Assembly (NCBI GenBank): GCA_003993805.1
Contig: RSEF01000002.1
Coordinates: 96,488,268 to 96,552,267, forward strand
DNA length: 64,000 nucleotides
Direction: 5' to 3'
DNA from: Himantopus leucocephalus
Taxonomy: Eukaryota; Chordata; Aves; Charadriiformes; Recurvirostridae
Position 1 is the stretch's first letter, and the number at the start of each line of letters is the position of its first letter. The notes beneath the pieces were generated by a model. That model saw nothing but the letters and a program-made list of their open reading frames with translations. It had not been told where the DNA came from and searched no databases. Shown here piece after piece: positions 42,601 to 51,735 of this stretch. Position numbers and translations under genes: made by a program.

Positions 42601-44397
42601 ACACATCTTACAGTTTTAATTGAAAATAACAAATCCTTGAAATCCAGTGGCAAAGCTTATGTCTCACACAGATGCAGGGCAGTCCACAGAGAAGGCAGGT
42701 ATGTTCTACGACCAGTCACTTGGCTGGTGAAGTGGCTAATGGTCTCATAGGACTAACAACAGACCAGCAATGCCAGTAGCTCCTATGAGACTCAATGCTG
42801 CAAAAACTGTCGAAGTGGTACAGTGCCCTCCCAACAGTATTTTTAAAATTCCTTATAAATAACCAAGCAGAAAGCGACATTAAAAAGATACATTAACACT
42901 GCAAAAATAAAACATTGTTACTGCTATAATTAGATACAATCTTAGTCCATACGAACACATGCTATCTTTGCTTCTCTCTGCTCCCTAAAAGACTTCTACC
43001 TCATTAATTACACAGAAAACACGACTTAAGGAAAGGACTAGGGTTATCTGGAAAAGAAACAATTACAACTATGTGATTTATTGAGGAAGCTCTAGGTACA
43101 AACTGCATGAGGCAAATGACACAAACCTTTTCTGCCTTTTCCTATTCAAACAATTTATCAGTAACCACTGAATTCAGCATTTAACTGTATAATTCTGGGA
43201 AACTTAATTAAAAAGAGTAAAAACCTTTTCCACTGGAGTCTACTATTAATTCCTTGGCTGCCAGATACTTAACATGAGGCACATTCTGAGGTTTTGTAAA
43301 TCAAGCCATACATGTCTTGTGTAAAGCATCTGGACAGCAACAGAGCAACACAACAATGAACTTCGCTCAGAATGTAAACGGAAGTTGTACCTAAAGCACC
43401 TTGATCCAAGAGGTTTATTAGTGGATCTTAATTCCCATGTCGATAGAGCTGTCAGGCCCCCAGAACAACACCCTTAAGGAAGTGAAGTATTATAGTGATG
43501 AAAGTAATAGAAATGGCCAAGCCCTTATTAGGTGAGCCTTTGATGGTATTTCTTCATCCAGCAAGTGACCCAGATCTTACCAAAAGCCTAAGACAAGGGC
43601 CATGCACTCTGAATATCCAACCACCTACCCCTCACCCTGCGAGGAGAGAGAGGCAGTGGCACGGAGGGAGGAGAGGAAAGAAAAAAAGAGAGAAAAAAAA
43701 AGCGCCATGCAACTGCAAATTTGCATTTTAATAACGATTCTTGTCATCTCACGCTACCTGTACAATGCGTAAATTATGCCGCAGGGATTATTTACCCAGG
43801 GGCCAAACTTCAGGCGCACGGGATGCCTCGGCCCCGGCGTACCTTCACTCGACGCTGGAAAAGCGTGCCTCCACAGGACTGCCCCCCCATTAAAAAAAAT
43901 AAAATATATATATATATATTTTTAAAAAAGCAGTATTGTTTTTAGAAGAAAGCAGCGGTGAGGTGGCGGCACACGCCCTCCCAGCGGCGGGCGCTACAGC
44001 GGCCGTTGGCCGCGCGAGCCCCCTCACCTCACGGCCGCCCCCACAGCCCCCCGCCCGCCCCGGCCACCGCACCGCCCCCCTNCACAGACACCGATTTTCC
44101 CCGGTCCCGCCGCCCCCGGCGGCTCACAAAGCGCCGGCGGCGGGGTGTCCCCGCCCGCCGCAGGACGCGGCCCGCCAGCCGGTGCGCCGCGGGGGACGCG
44201 CGGAAGGAGGCGGCGGCGGCGGCGGGAAGGGGGCGGGGGGGGGAGGTAAGGGGGAAGTGGCGGGTCCTGCACGCCCCTACCTTGGCTTTCTCCAGGGGGC
44301 TGAAGCGCAGCTGGTGCACGAAGGGGCTCCGCGGCGGCGGCCCGCGCTCCCGGCTGCCGGCCACGCAGCATCCCCGGCCGCGGCTGCTCAACTTCAT
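9527..44397 (-). CDS. LPCAT1: LPCAT1, lysophosphatidylcholine acyltransferase 1 (5' nine coding exons, 3' part missing)
   Basis: The family transfers acyl groups from acyl-CoA to lysophosphatidylcholine (Lands cycle, lung surfactant lipid) at the ER and lipid droplets. Joined minus-strand exons: 44281-44397, 37485-37627, 35772-35986, 25494-25606, 23887-23947, 21354-21412, 15821-15855, 13107-13161, 9527-9609. They give 881 nt, or 293 codons plus two bases, with no stop. Visible parts: hydrophobic segment at about 42-72; [11 protein letters not shown] with H129 and D134 as the HxxxxD catalytic box; RPVFVSR at 165-171; [10 protein letters not shown] at 200-209; [16 protein letters not shown] at 220-235. 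I compared it by recall with human LPCAT1 (534 aa). The match is close from exon 2 on, and motif positions are offset by about six residues because exon 1 is shorter. LPCAT2 is the nearest alternative, but [12 protein letters not shown] and MKAES favour LPCAT1. The EF-hand C-terminal region is absent, probably beyond position 1. Confidence 0.96.
9610..13106 (-). other. LPCAT1: LPCAT1 intron 8
   Basis: AT-rich, with no coding sequence seen. It contains a short CR1-like 3' end remnant at 10201-10236 and an A-run at about 11790. Confidence 0.85.
10201..10236 (-). mobile_element. Short CR1-like 3' end remnant
   Basis: The plus strand reads ACAGAATCACAGAACAGTTG then AGGCTGGAAGGGG. This is the reverse complement of a CR1 3' terminus (CCTTCCAACCTCAACCATTCTGTGATTCTGTG-type) with several differences. 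Similarity ends after about 36 bp, so it is a small relic. Confidence 0.5.
13107..13161 (-). CDS. LPCAT1: LPCAT1 exon 8 (residues 248-266)
   Basis: This 55-nt exon completes the Ala codon and reads [18 protein letters not shown], matching the family stretch that ends in VEIEFLPVY. Acceptor CTTTAG after a pyrimidine-rich tract, donor GTCAGT (13106-13101). It ends in phase 0. Confidence 0.95.
13162..15820 (-). other. LPCAT1: LPCAT1 intron 7
   Basis: AT-rich, with no coding sequence seen. A TGTCCTGGTTTGG motif at about 14143 resembles the end of bird endogenous retrovirus LTRs, but no matching second end was found. Confidence 0.85.
15821..15855 (-). CDS. LPCAT1: LPCAT1 exon 7 (35-nt small exon, residues 237-248)
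   Basis: Acceptor TTTTCTTAG, donor GTAAGT (15820-15815). It reads [11 protein letters not shown] plus two bases of an Ala codon, matching the conserved [12 protein letters not shown] of the family. At 35 nt it is near microexon size and easy for gene prediction to miss. Confidence 0.94.
15856..21353 (-). other. LPCAT1: LPCAT1 intron 6
   Basis: About 5.5 kb. The clear repeat is a CR1 tail at 20838-21080, inserted antisense to LPCAT1. The rest shows nothing I recognise. Confidence 0.87.
20838..21080 (+). mobile_element. CR1 LINE, 5'-truncated 3' tail
   Basis: The sequence from ACTGAAAGAGGGTAGATTTA through TTAGGAAGAAATTCTTTACT, GGTTGCCCAGGGAAGTTGTG, CATCCCTGGAGGTGTTCAAG and GGTCCCTTCTAACTCAAACC matches the well-known 3' end of bird CR1 elements. 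It ends in ATTCTATCATTCT, the typical short terminal repeat. Only the last 240 bp or so remain, with no open reading frame. It lies in intron 6, opposite in direction to LPCAT1. Confidence 0.95.
21354..21412 (-). CDS. LPCAT1: LPCAT1 exon 6 (block IV, residues 217-236)
   Basis: This 59-nt exon completes the Gly codon and reads [28 protein letters not shown] is the fourth conserved acyltransferase block, where the Pro is typical. Acceptor CCTTCTAG, donor GTAAGT (21353-21348). It ends in phase 0. A CR1 tail lies about 270 bp downstream in coding direction, at 20838-21080. Confidence 0.97.
21413..23886 (-). other. LPCAT1: LPCAT1 intron 5
   Basis: No coding sequence seen. A purine-rich stretch runs from about 22600 to 22940 on the plus strand, densest at 22851-22890 (GGAGAG-type units). 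Confidence 0.87.
22851..22890 (+). repeat. Purine-rich GGAGAG tract
   Basis: Almost unbroken purines on the plus strand, the core of a wider purine-rich area from about 22600 to 22940 in intron 5. Confidence 0.7.
23887..23947 (-). CDS. LPCAT1: LPCAT1 exon 5 (EGTC motif, residues 197-217)
   Basis: This 61-nt exon reads [20 protein letters not shown] plus the first base of a Gly codon. [10 protein letters not shown] (200-209) is the third conserved block, with E202 and G203 at the positions that contact the acyl acceptor in related enzymes. Donor GTAGGT (23886-23881). The acceptor ends in AAG rather than the usual CAG, after a strong T-run. Confidence 0.97.
23948..25493 (-). other. LPCAT1: LPCAT1 intron 4
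   Basis: About 1.5 kb, AT-rich, with A-runs near 24079 and 24487. No repeat or coding sequence recognised. Confidence 0.87.
25494..25606 (-). CDS. LPCAT1: LPCAT1 exon 4 (acyltransferase block II, residues 159-196)
   Basis: Acceptor CTCTTCAG after a long pyrimidine tract, donor CAG then GTACTG (25493-25488). The 113-nt exon encodes [20 protein letters not shown], then [24 protein letters not shown] corresponds to the second conserved block of glycerolipid acyltransferases, which is associated with substrate binding. The exon ends in phase 0. It lies about 10 kb from exon 3. Confidence 0.97.
30732..30879. repeat. Tandem duplication, two 74-bp units
   Basis: Units 30732-30805 and 30806-30879 both start GAGAAGTAATTGTTACTGAA, pass through an A-run, and end AGGATTCCAACCCAAACAAT. 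They differ only around the A-run (for example CCCC versus CC after it). The near identity suggests a recent duplication, or an assembly duplication at the A-run. Confidence 0.95.
34107..34305 (+). mobile_element. CR1 LINE fragment interrupted by an assembly gap
   Basis: The left piece (to 34144) reads GTACTCGGCACTGGTGAGAC and CCCACCTCGAGT, the end region of the CR1 reverse-transcriptase frame ([10 protein letters not shown]). The right piece (from 34245) reads TGGACTAGATGATCTGAAAG, then GGTCCCTTGTAACC, and ends in GATTCTATGATTCTA, the CR1 3' terminus. In intact elements these parts are several hundred bases apart, so the 100 N between them probably stand for more sequence. It lies in intron 3, antisense to LPCAT1. 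Confidence 0.88.
34145..34244. other. Assembly gap, 100 N
   Basis: Exactly 100 Ns, the usual placeholder for a gap of unknown size. It falls inside a CR1 copy. Confidence 0.97.
35772..35986 (-). CDS. LPCAT1: LPCAT1 exon 3 (HxxxxD catalytic box, residues 87-158)
   Basis: This 215-nt exon is the largest here. Acceptor TTTTTACAG (to 35987), donor GTAAGT (35771-35766). It reads [14 protein letters not shown], then [14 protein letters not shown], then [16 protein letters not shown] and [18 protein letters not shown] supplies the His and Asp of the acyltransferase HxxxxD motif (H129, D134 in this model). A stop follows soon after the donor if the intron is read through. Confidence 0.97.
35987..37484 (-). 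other. LPCAT1: LPCAT1 intron 2
   Basis: About 1.5 kb. It holds a T/G-rich low-complexity stretch at about 36527-36575 and nothing else I recognise. Confidence 0.87.
37485..37627 (-). CDS. LPCAT1: LPCAT1 exon 2 (membrane segment, residues 40-86)
   Basis: Acceptor TTTTGCAG (to 37628) and donor GTAAGT (37484-37479). The 143-nt exon begins [15 protein letters not shown] and continues through a hydrophobic run ([12 protein letters not shown]) to the polar [13 protein letters not shown]. The hydrophobic stretch at about 42-72 is the N-terminal membrane-embedding segment of the family. The exon ends in phase 2 (AA of a Lys codon completed by exon 3). Confidence 0.95.
43903..43919. repeat. (AT)n microsatellite
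   Basis: About eight AT units at the left border of the CpG island, between A-runs. Confidence 0.85.
44224..44264 (+). other. G-quadruplex motif at start of LPCAT1 intron 1
   Basis: At least five runs of three or more Gs (44224-44226, 44229-44233, 44235-44243, 44250-44254, 44262-44264) separated by short loops. It begins about 11 bp inside intron 1 from the exon 1 donor. The coding strand is correspondingly C-rich. Confidence 0.65.
44281..44397 (-). CDS. LPCAT1: LPCAT1 coding exon 1 (start codon, residues 1-39)
   Basis: The ATG is at 44397-44395. The context is GCC before ATG (G at -3, A at +4), a fair vertebrate start. An in-frame TAG lies 15 nt upstream at 44412-44410, so the frame cannot extend further 5' within this exon. 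The N-terminus is Arg/Gly/Pro-rich and poorly conserved, but it ends in [16 protein letters not shown], which resembles the human stretch NPFVHELRLSALQKAQ. The exon ends in phase 0 at the donor GTAGGG (44280-44275), inside a very GC-rich stretch. The encoded part before the membrane segment is about six residues shorter than I recall for human. Confidence 0.9.
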
Positions 44398-44434
44398 GGC
44401 GGGGCAGGTCTAGGCGCGGCCCAGCACGGCGGAA

Positions 44435-44441
44435 GGGGCGG
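44435..44441 (+). promoter_or_regulatory. GC box (Sp/KLF-type) near LPCAT1 start
   Basis: GGGGCGG, about 40 bp upstream of the start codon. It is a plain Sp1/KLF-type core. Such cores are frequent by chance in GC-rich DNA. Confidence 0.4.
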
Positions 44442-44578
44442 ACGCTGCCTCGGCGACCGCTATGTCCCCGAGTAGCGGCGGCGGCGGCAGAGCCGGGCGA
44501 GCGGGCGGCCACCGGCGAGTCGCCAGACTCGCTCGCTCGCTCGCCACTAGACGCCGGCCCCCGCCCTCCCGGGGGCCC

Positions 44579-44588
44579 GCGCATGCGC
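44579..44588. promoter_or_regulatory. Palindromic NRF1-type site GCGCATGCGC
   Basis: An exact 10-bp palindrome GCGCATGCGC lies about 180 bp upstream of the LPCAT1 ATG, within the CpG island. It matches the core of the NRF1 consensus (YGCGCAYGCGCR), a factor common at CpG-island promoters. Binding is inferred. Confidence 0.6.
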
Positions 44589-44635
44589 CCTGCGCGCCGG
44601 CTACAGCGGCTCGGCTGGGCGCCGGTTTCCGCGTC

Positions 44636-44664
44636 GGGTGGGTGGGTGGGAGGGAGTGGGGGGG
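44636..44664 (+). other. G-quadruplex motif, (GGGT)n type
   Basis: On the plus strand, GGGTGGGTGGGTGGG is followed by AGGGAGT and a run of seven Gs. Consecutive three-G runs are separated by single bases, the pattern known to give very stable parallel quadruplexes. It lies about 240 bp upstream of the LPCAT1 ATG on the template strand for LPCAT1. Confidence 0.75.
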
Positions 44665-47600
44665 CTGTGGTAAGGATCGATGTCCTTAATATCAGCCGTC
44701 TCACGGGTCTCGTAAACCAGTTCTGGCAGCCTTATTCCGTGAGGTTTAAAGGTAAATTGAGAAAAGTAGCTGGAAAAGCATCATGGCTCTACAGTTCCCA
44801 GTCATCGGGCGCAGAACTGCAAAATGGTCTCTGAGTCCTACGGTTAATACCACGTATACTTCTGATGGCTAATGCTATTCAACAGTTAACCGGTTAAACA
44901 GCTAAATGGTTTCTGACTTTTGAAAGATGAGAAGAAATTTCAGCTGTTAATCTCCGTGGTACCGGGGTTCACAAGTTCCTGCAGGCTCAGCGTCTCTCAA
45001 GATTTTTACCACAGATCCGGAATAAACTCACTGTTAATAAAATCTGTGGATGTGCTAAATGGTAACCTGGTAAACCGCTGTGTGAGCGACTGCCATGTCA
45101 TCTGGACTGCTTGGTAAAATTAACACTTTCAAACAGGCTTGCACAGCCAAACGTGTATGTATTTTCCAAGAAGACAAGCCATGCCTCTGGAACAAGGGCT
45201 CATGTCTTGGAAAAGAGTGTCTGAAACCAATTTCAAGCAAACTATTGCAGATGAGGTCCCAATGCAAAATGACCAGTGTAGCTGGTGGATGTTCTGACAG
45301 GATTAGCGTACAGGAAATCAATTACTGTGTCTATTAATGAGACTGGTACTAGAACAAGATGTGTAGATCTGACATTAAAGATGAGGTGATGCAGAAAAGA
45401 CCTGCCAAAATATTACGGGACTGGAGGAAATCCCTTGCAACGATACTTTTAAAAAGCTACATCAATTTAATTTGTCAAAAAAGGTCTGCAAGAGTTGGTT
45501 TTACTGCAGTGTTCAAATACCTTCACAAGGAAAATGTACTGCACGCTAAAGCTTTTTAAATGGTAGAAAAAAAAACATATAAGAAGAATCAGTGGTTGGG
45601 AGCTGAGATAACCTAATGCAAATGTAACGCTTTTAATCATAAACAAGCTCCACTGTTCAGTTTGGGACTAGCAATAAAACTTACTGGCCCATCGTCAGAG
45701 TACATAATCCAGTGATCCCTTTTAACCTTAAACTCTCTAAAGTATTTTAGCCGCATGCCAAATGATTTGGCTGCCCTCTCCTTTGCTCCATCTCCAGTCA
45801 CTTCAAGGCAGTGATTAGTCCAGCCATACAGGGCTTATTTCAATAATAAATGACAGATCTTTTGAAGAATGAAGCAGAGACTCCCTCTAACAGGGTCTGC
45901 ACACCCCGTGGCCAGAGAAGAGTTGGTTGCAGCTCCCCACAGGGGTCTGCCCGGCTTGCCAGCTGGTAGAAGCTGTCCTCTCAGGTCAGCGGGCAGGAGG
46001 TGGTGGCCACCGGCTACCCAGCACGCAGCCCGTCAGAGGGCTCCAGCGCATGCACTTGTTCCCCGTCCGGTAGGCGTAGGACACAAGATGCGATGAGGGT
46101 ATTGGAACAGCTTCAGCTGTGAGATGCAAGCAGGCTTCTTTAGTTCTCTAGTTGGGTTTTATTAGTTTTCTAAAGCCAGCTTCCAAAAATTATCTGATAT
46201 TATTACTAGTCACGTCAGAGTTTTTTGGTATTTGTAGCGTCTTCCATAATTGTAAAATCTAGTGGAGGTAGTAGACATCTGCCTGTTCCTTTAGCACTTA
46301 AACCTTTGCTATTAGAGCACCTGTTCTGTATTACTGGGTGCACAAGCAGTATTCTAACTTTTTATTACTGCTTTCATGGCTTTAGTCTATTATTTTCTAA
46401 TTACCACATCTGTACCACCTGAAAGAGTTTCCAGGAGACTTTGTAGTTTTATAGAACTCATTTGTCTGTTAGGAATAATGTTCCATGAGCTGTAATTTGA
46501 TGGCCGTCTTCTAGGTTGTTTTAGAATCTATATGAACGTACGTGAACTATTAGGAGGTTAACAGGTGCTTTCCTGGGGTTTGGTTCTCATTTGTTTTCTG
46601 TAAAATTCTGCTGTGATCAGTATAACTTGAGATGAATAAGTTAAAATGTCCAACCTAGCTTTCTATAAACTTGCAGTAATGTGTTTCCCCATCTCTGTAG
46701 TCCCTTTAGGCTGGAATTGTAAAAAGATGGATGTAAGCCCTGTTTCTTGTGAAAGAACGTTCACCTGGTGAAGGAGCTGAGCACGAGCCCTGGAATAGGT
46801 GCAATCCCATTGCAGGGCTTGAATGGGAAAGGCAGGCTGGGAGTCTGCAAGCAAACCAGTTTGGCATATGATAAACAGGGGACTGAAGGGACCGGCCCAG
46901 ATGGCAGGACAGAATCACGCTTATATGATGCTACTCCTTTCGGTGCGGCAAACTGAAAAGTTTCTCTGGATCCTTTCAGAGACACATGATGAGGCTTGCT
47001 CCTGGAATGTTATTATACGAGCCTGAGAAGATGGGGGTAAGGCTCTGCAAGCATGCATAAAAAAAGGGCAGTGTTTTATACTTACAATATACACCACAAT
47101 ATAATTATTTAAAAACAAGTATCGTTTTTCTTTTTGTGAATTAATTTGGAGATTGAATAAAGTACGACTATAGTATTGGGGTTTGATTGCTAATATTTTG
47201 TGCAAATCACAAAAGAGCCATAATTCTGATGTTGCTGTCAAGGCTGGCATATGTTACATAGCTCATCTAATAAGGATTTCAAAGGACATAAGAAAAGGTG
47301 ACGAATTTATTGCAGGATTTATGGAATCTACCTTGCTTCGCAAGAGGAGAAAATGTGTAATACATTATGTTGGATGTAAGTGTATTATGATACAATTGGA
47401 AAAGGAAGTGTTGAAGCTGACTATCATGAGAATAAATTGCAGTAAGCTCTCAAGTAATCTCCTCAGGGAAACTGTGGAACCTGAAACCATTAAAATGAGA
47501 CTGCGCAAACATATAAGTGCCATTCTACCCTGGTGTGCAAAAGCTCTAATTGGTCGTTTCTGTCATTCATTTATATGATTTATAGGGAGTTGTACAAATA

Positions 47601-47964
47601 AGAGGACTCACGTATAAAAAGCATACAAATATTAATTATGAAATACGCTTCTGTGAGCCTTGAAGTAGGAAAAGGAGTATTCAATATTTAACAGTTAAAC
47701 TGAAGTGTTTTTCTCTAAAATAAATAAGTGTTCATAAAAAGCAAATATTTTGACCACAGCACTGAACTTTCTCTTAAAAAAAAAAAAAAAAAAAGATTTA
47801 AAGATTTTCTTGACTAGGAAAAGTCCTTGCTTTGATTTTTATGATGGTCCTTGACCTTGATGGCCATTTGGTAGAATCAGCTGATACCTTTTCAAGCACA
47901 ATTCAGGTACAGCTCCACCCTTAAAACAGCTCTTCTACAGTTCATTTCACATGTTCCGTAGAGG

Positions 47965-48015
47965 TTTTTTCTGTTTTTTTTTTTTCTGTTTCTTTTTTCT
48001 TTCTTATTTTTTCCC
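47965..48015 (+). repeat. T-rich low-complexity tract
   Basis: Runs of T broken by single C, G or A (TTTTTCTG, CTTTTTTCTTTC) in intergenic DNA. A long A-run of about 19 bases lies nearby at about 47777. Confidence 0.8.
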
Positions 48016-50354
48016 TCGTGACTCCTATTGCAAATCTATTTAGTGTTTAAACCAGGAAAGGTTTTAAAAATATTTGAATAAAAATGTATTCTGTGAAGAG
48101 AAAAATAAGTTCATGTTGAATTACTAGCAGTAGTCCAGATTTTACAATGAAAATGTGCTCACGTTTTTCTTCTGATTTGTGAGGAAACGCAGAATCCATC
48201 TGACTTTCTTGAATCAGGAAAGGAATGGCTGGATTTAGTGACAGCTCTGTGGGAAGAACAGCAGTTTCTTGTTTTGATAGTGCTGTATTACCTTGGATGT
48301 GTCAGCCTGAAGAAATTGGGCCCTTGTGACACACACAAAAAAAAAAGGATGAGACCTCCCTCATTCAGGAATTATTAGGAAACATAATTCAGGGTTTATC
48401 AAGAAATAATTGTTCACTTAAGATGTACTTTTCACCTCAGGATTCCCAATGTTATCATTCACACGTGACCTTAGCTTCAGCAGTTGTGAACAAACTCATC
48501 AGCTCCCATCTGATGATAGTCTCTCAGTTCTGGAGCAGGAGATGGGACACATGTTAGGTGTGACAGTCTTTGCCAGGTGCTGAGCAGTCCACACTCGTTG
48601 CACAAACCCCATCCCTGCACACCACTGGAAATGCTCAGCATTATGAGGGTGAGCGACCCTTAAGGAGCAGTGCGTGCTGATTCCGTCCTTCCCCAGTTGA
48701 TGAAAAGACATTTTGGGCAGCTGGAGCCTTGCTGAACTCTTTCAAAGGCTGATCCAAGACTGTGGAACAAATTTCTCTGGGATCTGAGATCTGCCTCTTG
48801 CTTGATCAAGAGTATCCCAATTCATCTTGTGTATTTTGTTTCTCCTTTATTGTTCTTAGACCGAAACCCAGAAGAAAGAGGCCGTAGTGGTTCTGGTAAT
48901 ATCTCACTGGCCTTTAAATGTATTGGTTCCTAGAGATGGTTCAGATCTAGACTAAAATTCTCTCAGTTCTTACTTGAAAAACCGCATCCTTGTAAGTGGC
49001 CACACACACAAGGTGTATGAAGATGAAAATAGACCACAGGTAAAGGGGACAAGGTAGAAATTAAAGTAGCAAATGTTTTCAGTGCTTTACCAAGCTTGTA
49101 GCCCTCTATATCTGCATTCATTTCTTTTTCACCTTCATATAACTTCTTCTTCTTCTTTCTCCGAACGTATTAGCTAAAAACACTTTATGTTTCTAGTCCC
49201 AACAGGAAAGAGCAATCCTAAGGAAATTAAACAGCCTCCCCCTGACTTAAAATAATCTTGGAAGGCAGAATGAAATCCTTGAATTCTTTTCTGTGACTTT
49301 TCAGGTACATCTGTAGTTTGCAAGTAGAATATGCACGCTCATCAAATTCTACAGATGAACTTAACCTCAAAAGAAGCAATTTTTCTCTGCCCGTATTTAA
49401 AGCCTGTGCCCAGGTATACAGCTGCTAAAACTCCATATGATTGTCATGGTAATTTTTGCAAGTTGGAATACTAACCAATGTGTCGACTTTTTCCATCTTC
49501 CAGATCACATTATATAAAGTAGGTAAGAACATCTTAAGCTTTCTGCAGACTTCACACTTGCATCTTTGTGCAAGTATTACGATATCTTATGAAAATAACT
49601 TTTGAATTCCAACACATTTGATCTTTCAGTTTGCACATGTTCTCTTCTGCCCGCTTCCTACGATTTCTCATTTCTAAGTTACTGCATGTATTTACAGAGG
49701 TTTTGTATTAGGCGACATTTATTTAAAGAGCACTAAGTTAACATTATTCAGAAGATGAGCAAAGTGGTATCCAAAAGATTTATTTTAGGAAGCTTTGTGC
49801 ATTATTCATACAACAAAATAATCATGGAGATTGCTGATAAGGTGGATGAAATCCATATAAATGAATTCACCAGAAGCAGCCTTTGTGAAATTAATACCAT
49901 GATCCCATCACATCTGATACCACTTTCCAGTCACATGAAATGTTTCATTTAATTTAGTAGTAAAGTCTACTATTTAATATGTTTTAAGTATTTATTTACT
50001 ATAAGGTAGTAATGCTGGTTAAATATGCAAACATAACATACAAACATTTTATGCTTTTGGAAGTGCAAATAGGAGAAGCTGCCAAAAGATCCCTGGGCAA
50101 GAATGTCCAGATTCAATCTGTTGCCTTGGGAGGCAGATTATAGTGAGGCAAAATCACAGCCTGTAGTGAAAAAGAGACCATATGGGACTCGCAGTGGTGC
50201 CAGTGGCTTTATGCCCAGCTCATCCCCCTGCCCATGCCAGCTCCCTGGCAGCTGCAGCCCTCAAATGAGACAGGGCAAGGCAGGAACAGGCAGCCGTATC
50301 TTTCATACCTGTATACCCCTCCCCACTCTGCTGGGGGAAGAGGGAGGTAAAGTA

Positions 50355-50391
50355 AGAGAGAGAAAGAGAGAGAGTGTGTGTGTGTGTGTGT
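50355..50391 (+). repeat. Compound (GA)n(GT)n microsatellite
   Basis: An AGAGAG-type tract (50355-50374) runs straight into (GT)n (about 50374-50391) in the upstream intergenic region. Confidence 0.92.
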
Positions 50392-51735
50392 CGGTGGGGA
50401 GAGCAGGGATGCACTGACTGCTCTCCAAATACAGATGGATGCACAGGTCTTCCCTGGGGTCAGTAAAATCCAAGGATCATGTGAAAGTACAAAATATGGC
50501 TGTGCAACATTAAGGGTTTTATTACAATTGCATTTGGCTTCCATAAATAAGAACCCCAAAGGGCTGCACCTGTATATCTGCCAGTCAGGATAACCCAGAG
50601 GCAGGACGGGACACAGGGAGAGCAGACGGCATAGCCAGTAAAACTGAGTAAGACGATAAAGAACGGCCAAATACAGATACATTGCTTCAGGATGCGTCAT
50701 TGACTGCGTCATCCGGTGGAATAACCCATCTAAATCTAAGCATATTAAGTTCTCCAGTGAGTTTATTAATGTGGGCTAACACCATCTGTTTGTGGACGCA
50801 GGGCATTTTATCTCTCATTAACATGATACAGCAGTTAAATTTAGATAGGCTTTTGTATGAGCTGAGTATCACTTAGCTGTTCTTCATGCTATGAATGATT
50901 TCTAGGCGCTGGAGAATGGAGTGGTTAGTTAATACGACTGATTGTACCTAAAATTTCTACAGCTTTTCTTAAATTCAAGATCATCTTCCCAATAAAAAGA
51001 CAGTTCTTTGAATACAACATTTTGTGTTAGTAACATTTCAATGGAAATATTTTACAATAGAGAGCCATGATGACAAACAATAAGGATGGCGAAACTAATG
51101 CATTAATTCAATGTGAAAGTTTAAAACCCTATCAAGTAGTAATAATCACTTGAAATTATTCAGTTATAAATTGCATAGCCCTGTTCTATACTAATCTTGT
51201 AGTCAGATTTTAACACTTTTACATTGGCTTTTGCCAAAAGGTAATTGATTTTTTTTTGTGTGAGGTGGAAAAAGATGGTACTAGGTATCCAATTATTCAT
51301 TTGCAGGATCTCCCTGCTGATGACTCTCGCTTCATTCGTAATGTGCTACTGCTGGCTGGATCAGATTGTTTTCCCAAAGCTTTGACAAGGATGGATAGAT
51401 CTTAGAAAATCTATCCAGTGCCAGAGGAGAATAGTCATACTGATGGTCCACTGAAGAGCCTCAGTTAAACAAAACGTCTTACAGGAGGTTTAAGCTCATC
51501 TGTGTGACTTCACACAACTCCACCCACAGCCACCAGTAATCACAGGCCAGCCAGCAGAGGATTTGCTAAGGGAGCAGGGGAGATTACTGCCCGTGCGCGA
51601 TGCTAGTGCTACAGAGCTACTCACGTGCTGCACCCGGGAAGCAGCGGTAGCTGCATGCCTGCATGGTGGCTGTAGCCCCTTGGTGGAGCAGCCCTGTCTG
51701 TATCCTTTAATTCATGTGCTGCAGTTCTCTGGATC

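Larger units (their letters stand above)
37628..44280 (-). other. LPCAT1: LPCAT1 intron 1
   Basis: About 6.7 kb. Its 5' end lies in the CpG island. A patch at about 37980-38700 is richer in G+C than its surroundings and has open frames on both strands, but I recognise no protein in it. An AT dinucleotide run is at about 43903-43919, and one ambiguous base is at 44082. Confidence 0.85.
43960..44680 (-). promoter_or_regulatory. LPCAT1: CpG island promoter of LPCAT1
   Basis: The sequence changes abruptly from AT-rich to about 700 bp of very GC- and CpG-dense DNA covering exon 1, its 5' UTR and the start of intron 1. No TATA box is evident upstream of the ATG. This fits a broad, CpG-island type of promoter. 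GC boxes (GGGGCGG at 44435-44441, CCCGCCC near 44559-44566) and an NRF1-type site lie upstream. The exact transcription start cannot be read from sequence. A divergent transcript on the plus strand is possible but has no coding support. Confidence 0.85.
44700..51730. other. Upstream intergenic region, no gene recognised
   Basis: AT-rich sequence to the 5' side of LPCAT1. It holds A and T runs, a (GA)n(GT)n microsatellite and a GC-richer patch at about 45870-46090. The longest plus-strand open frame (47183-47578, 131 codons) resembles no family I know and has unremarkable composition, so I do not call it a gene. Confidence 0.6.

Noticed and set aside
44024..44704. Very long frame (226 codons) on the minus strand through the CpG island, and 179- and 151-codon frames on the plus strand
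   Set aside because: GC-rich DNA has few stops, so long frames are expected in every phase. The one supported product here is LPCAT1 exon 1, in a different frame.
47183..47578. 131-codon plus-strand frame
   Set aside because: No recognisable domain, ordinary AT-rich composition, no flanking gene structure. Chance cannot be excluded.
50209..50712. 167-codon minus-strand frame
   Set aside because: It runs through the (GA)n(GT)n microsatellite, giving His-Thr and Ser-Leu repeats. This is a simple-repeat artefact.
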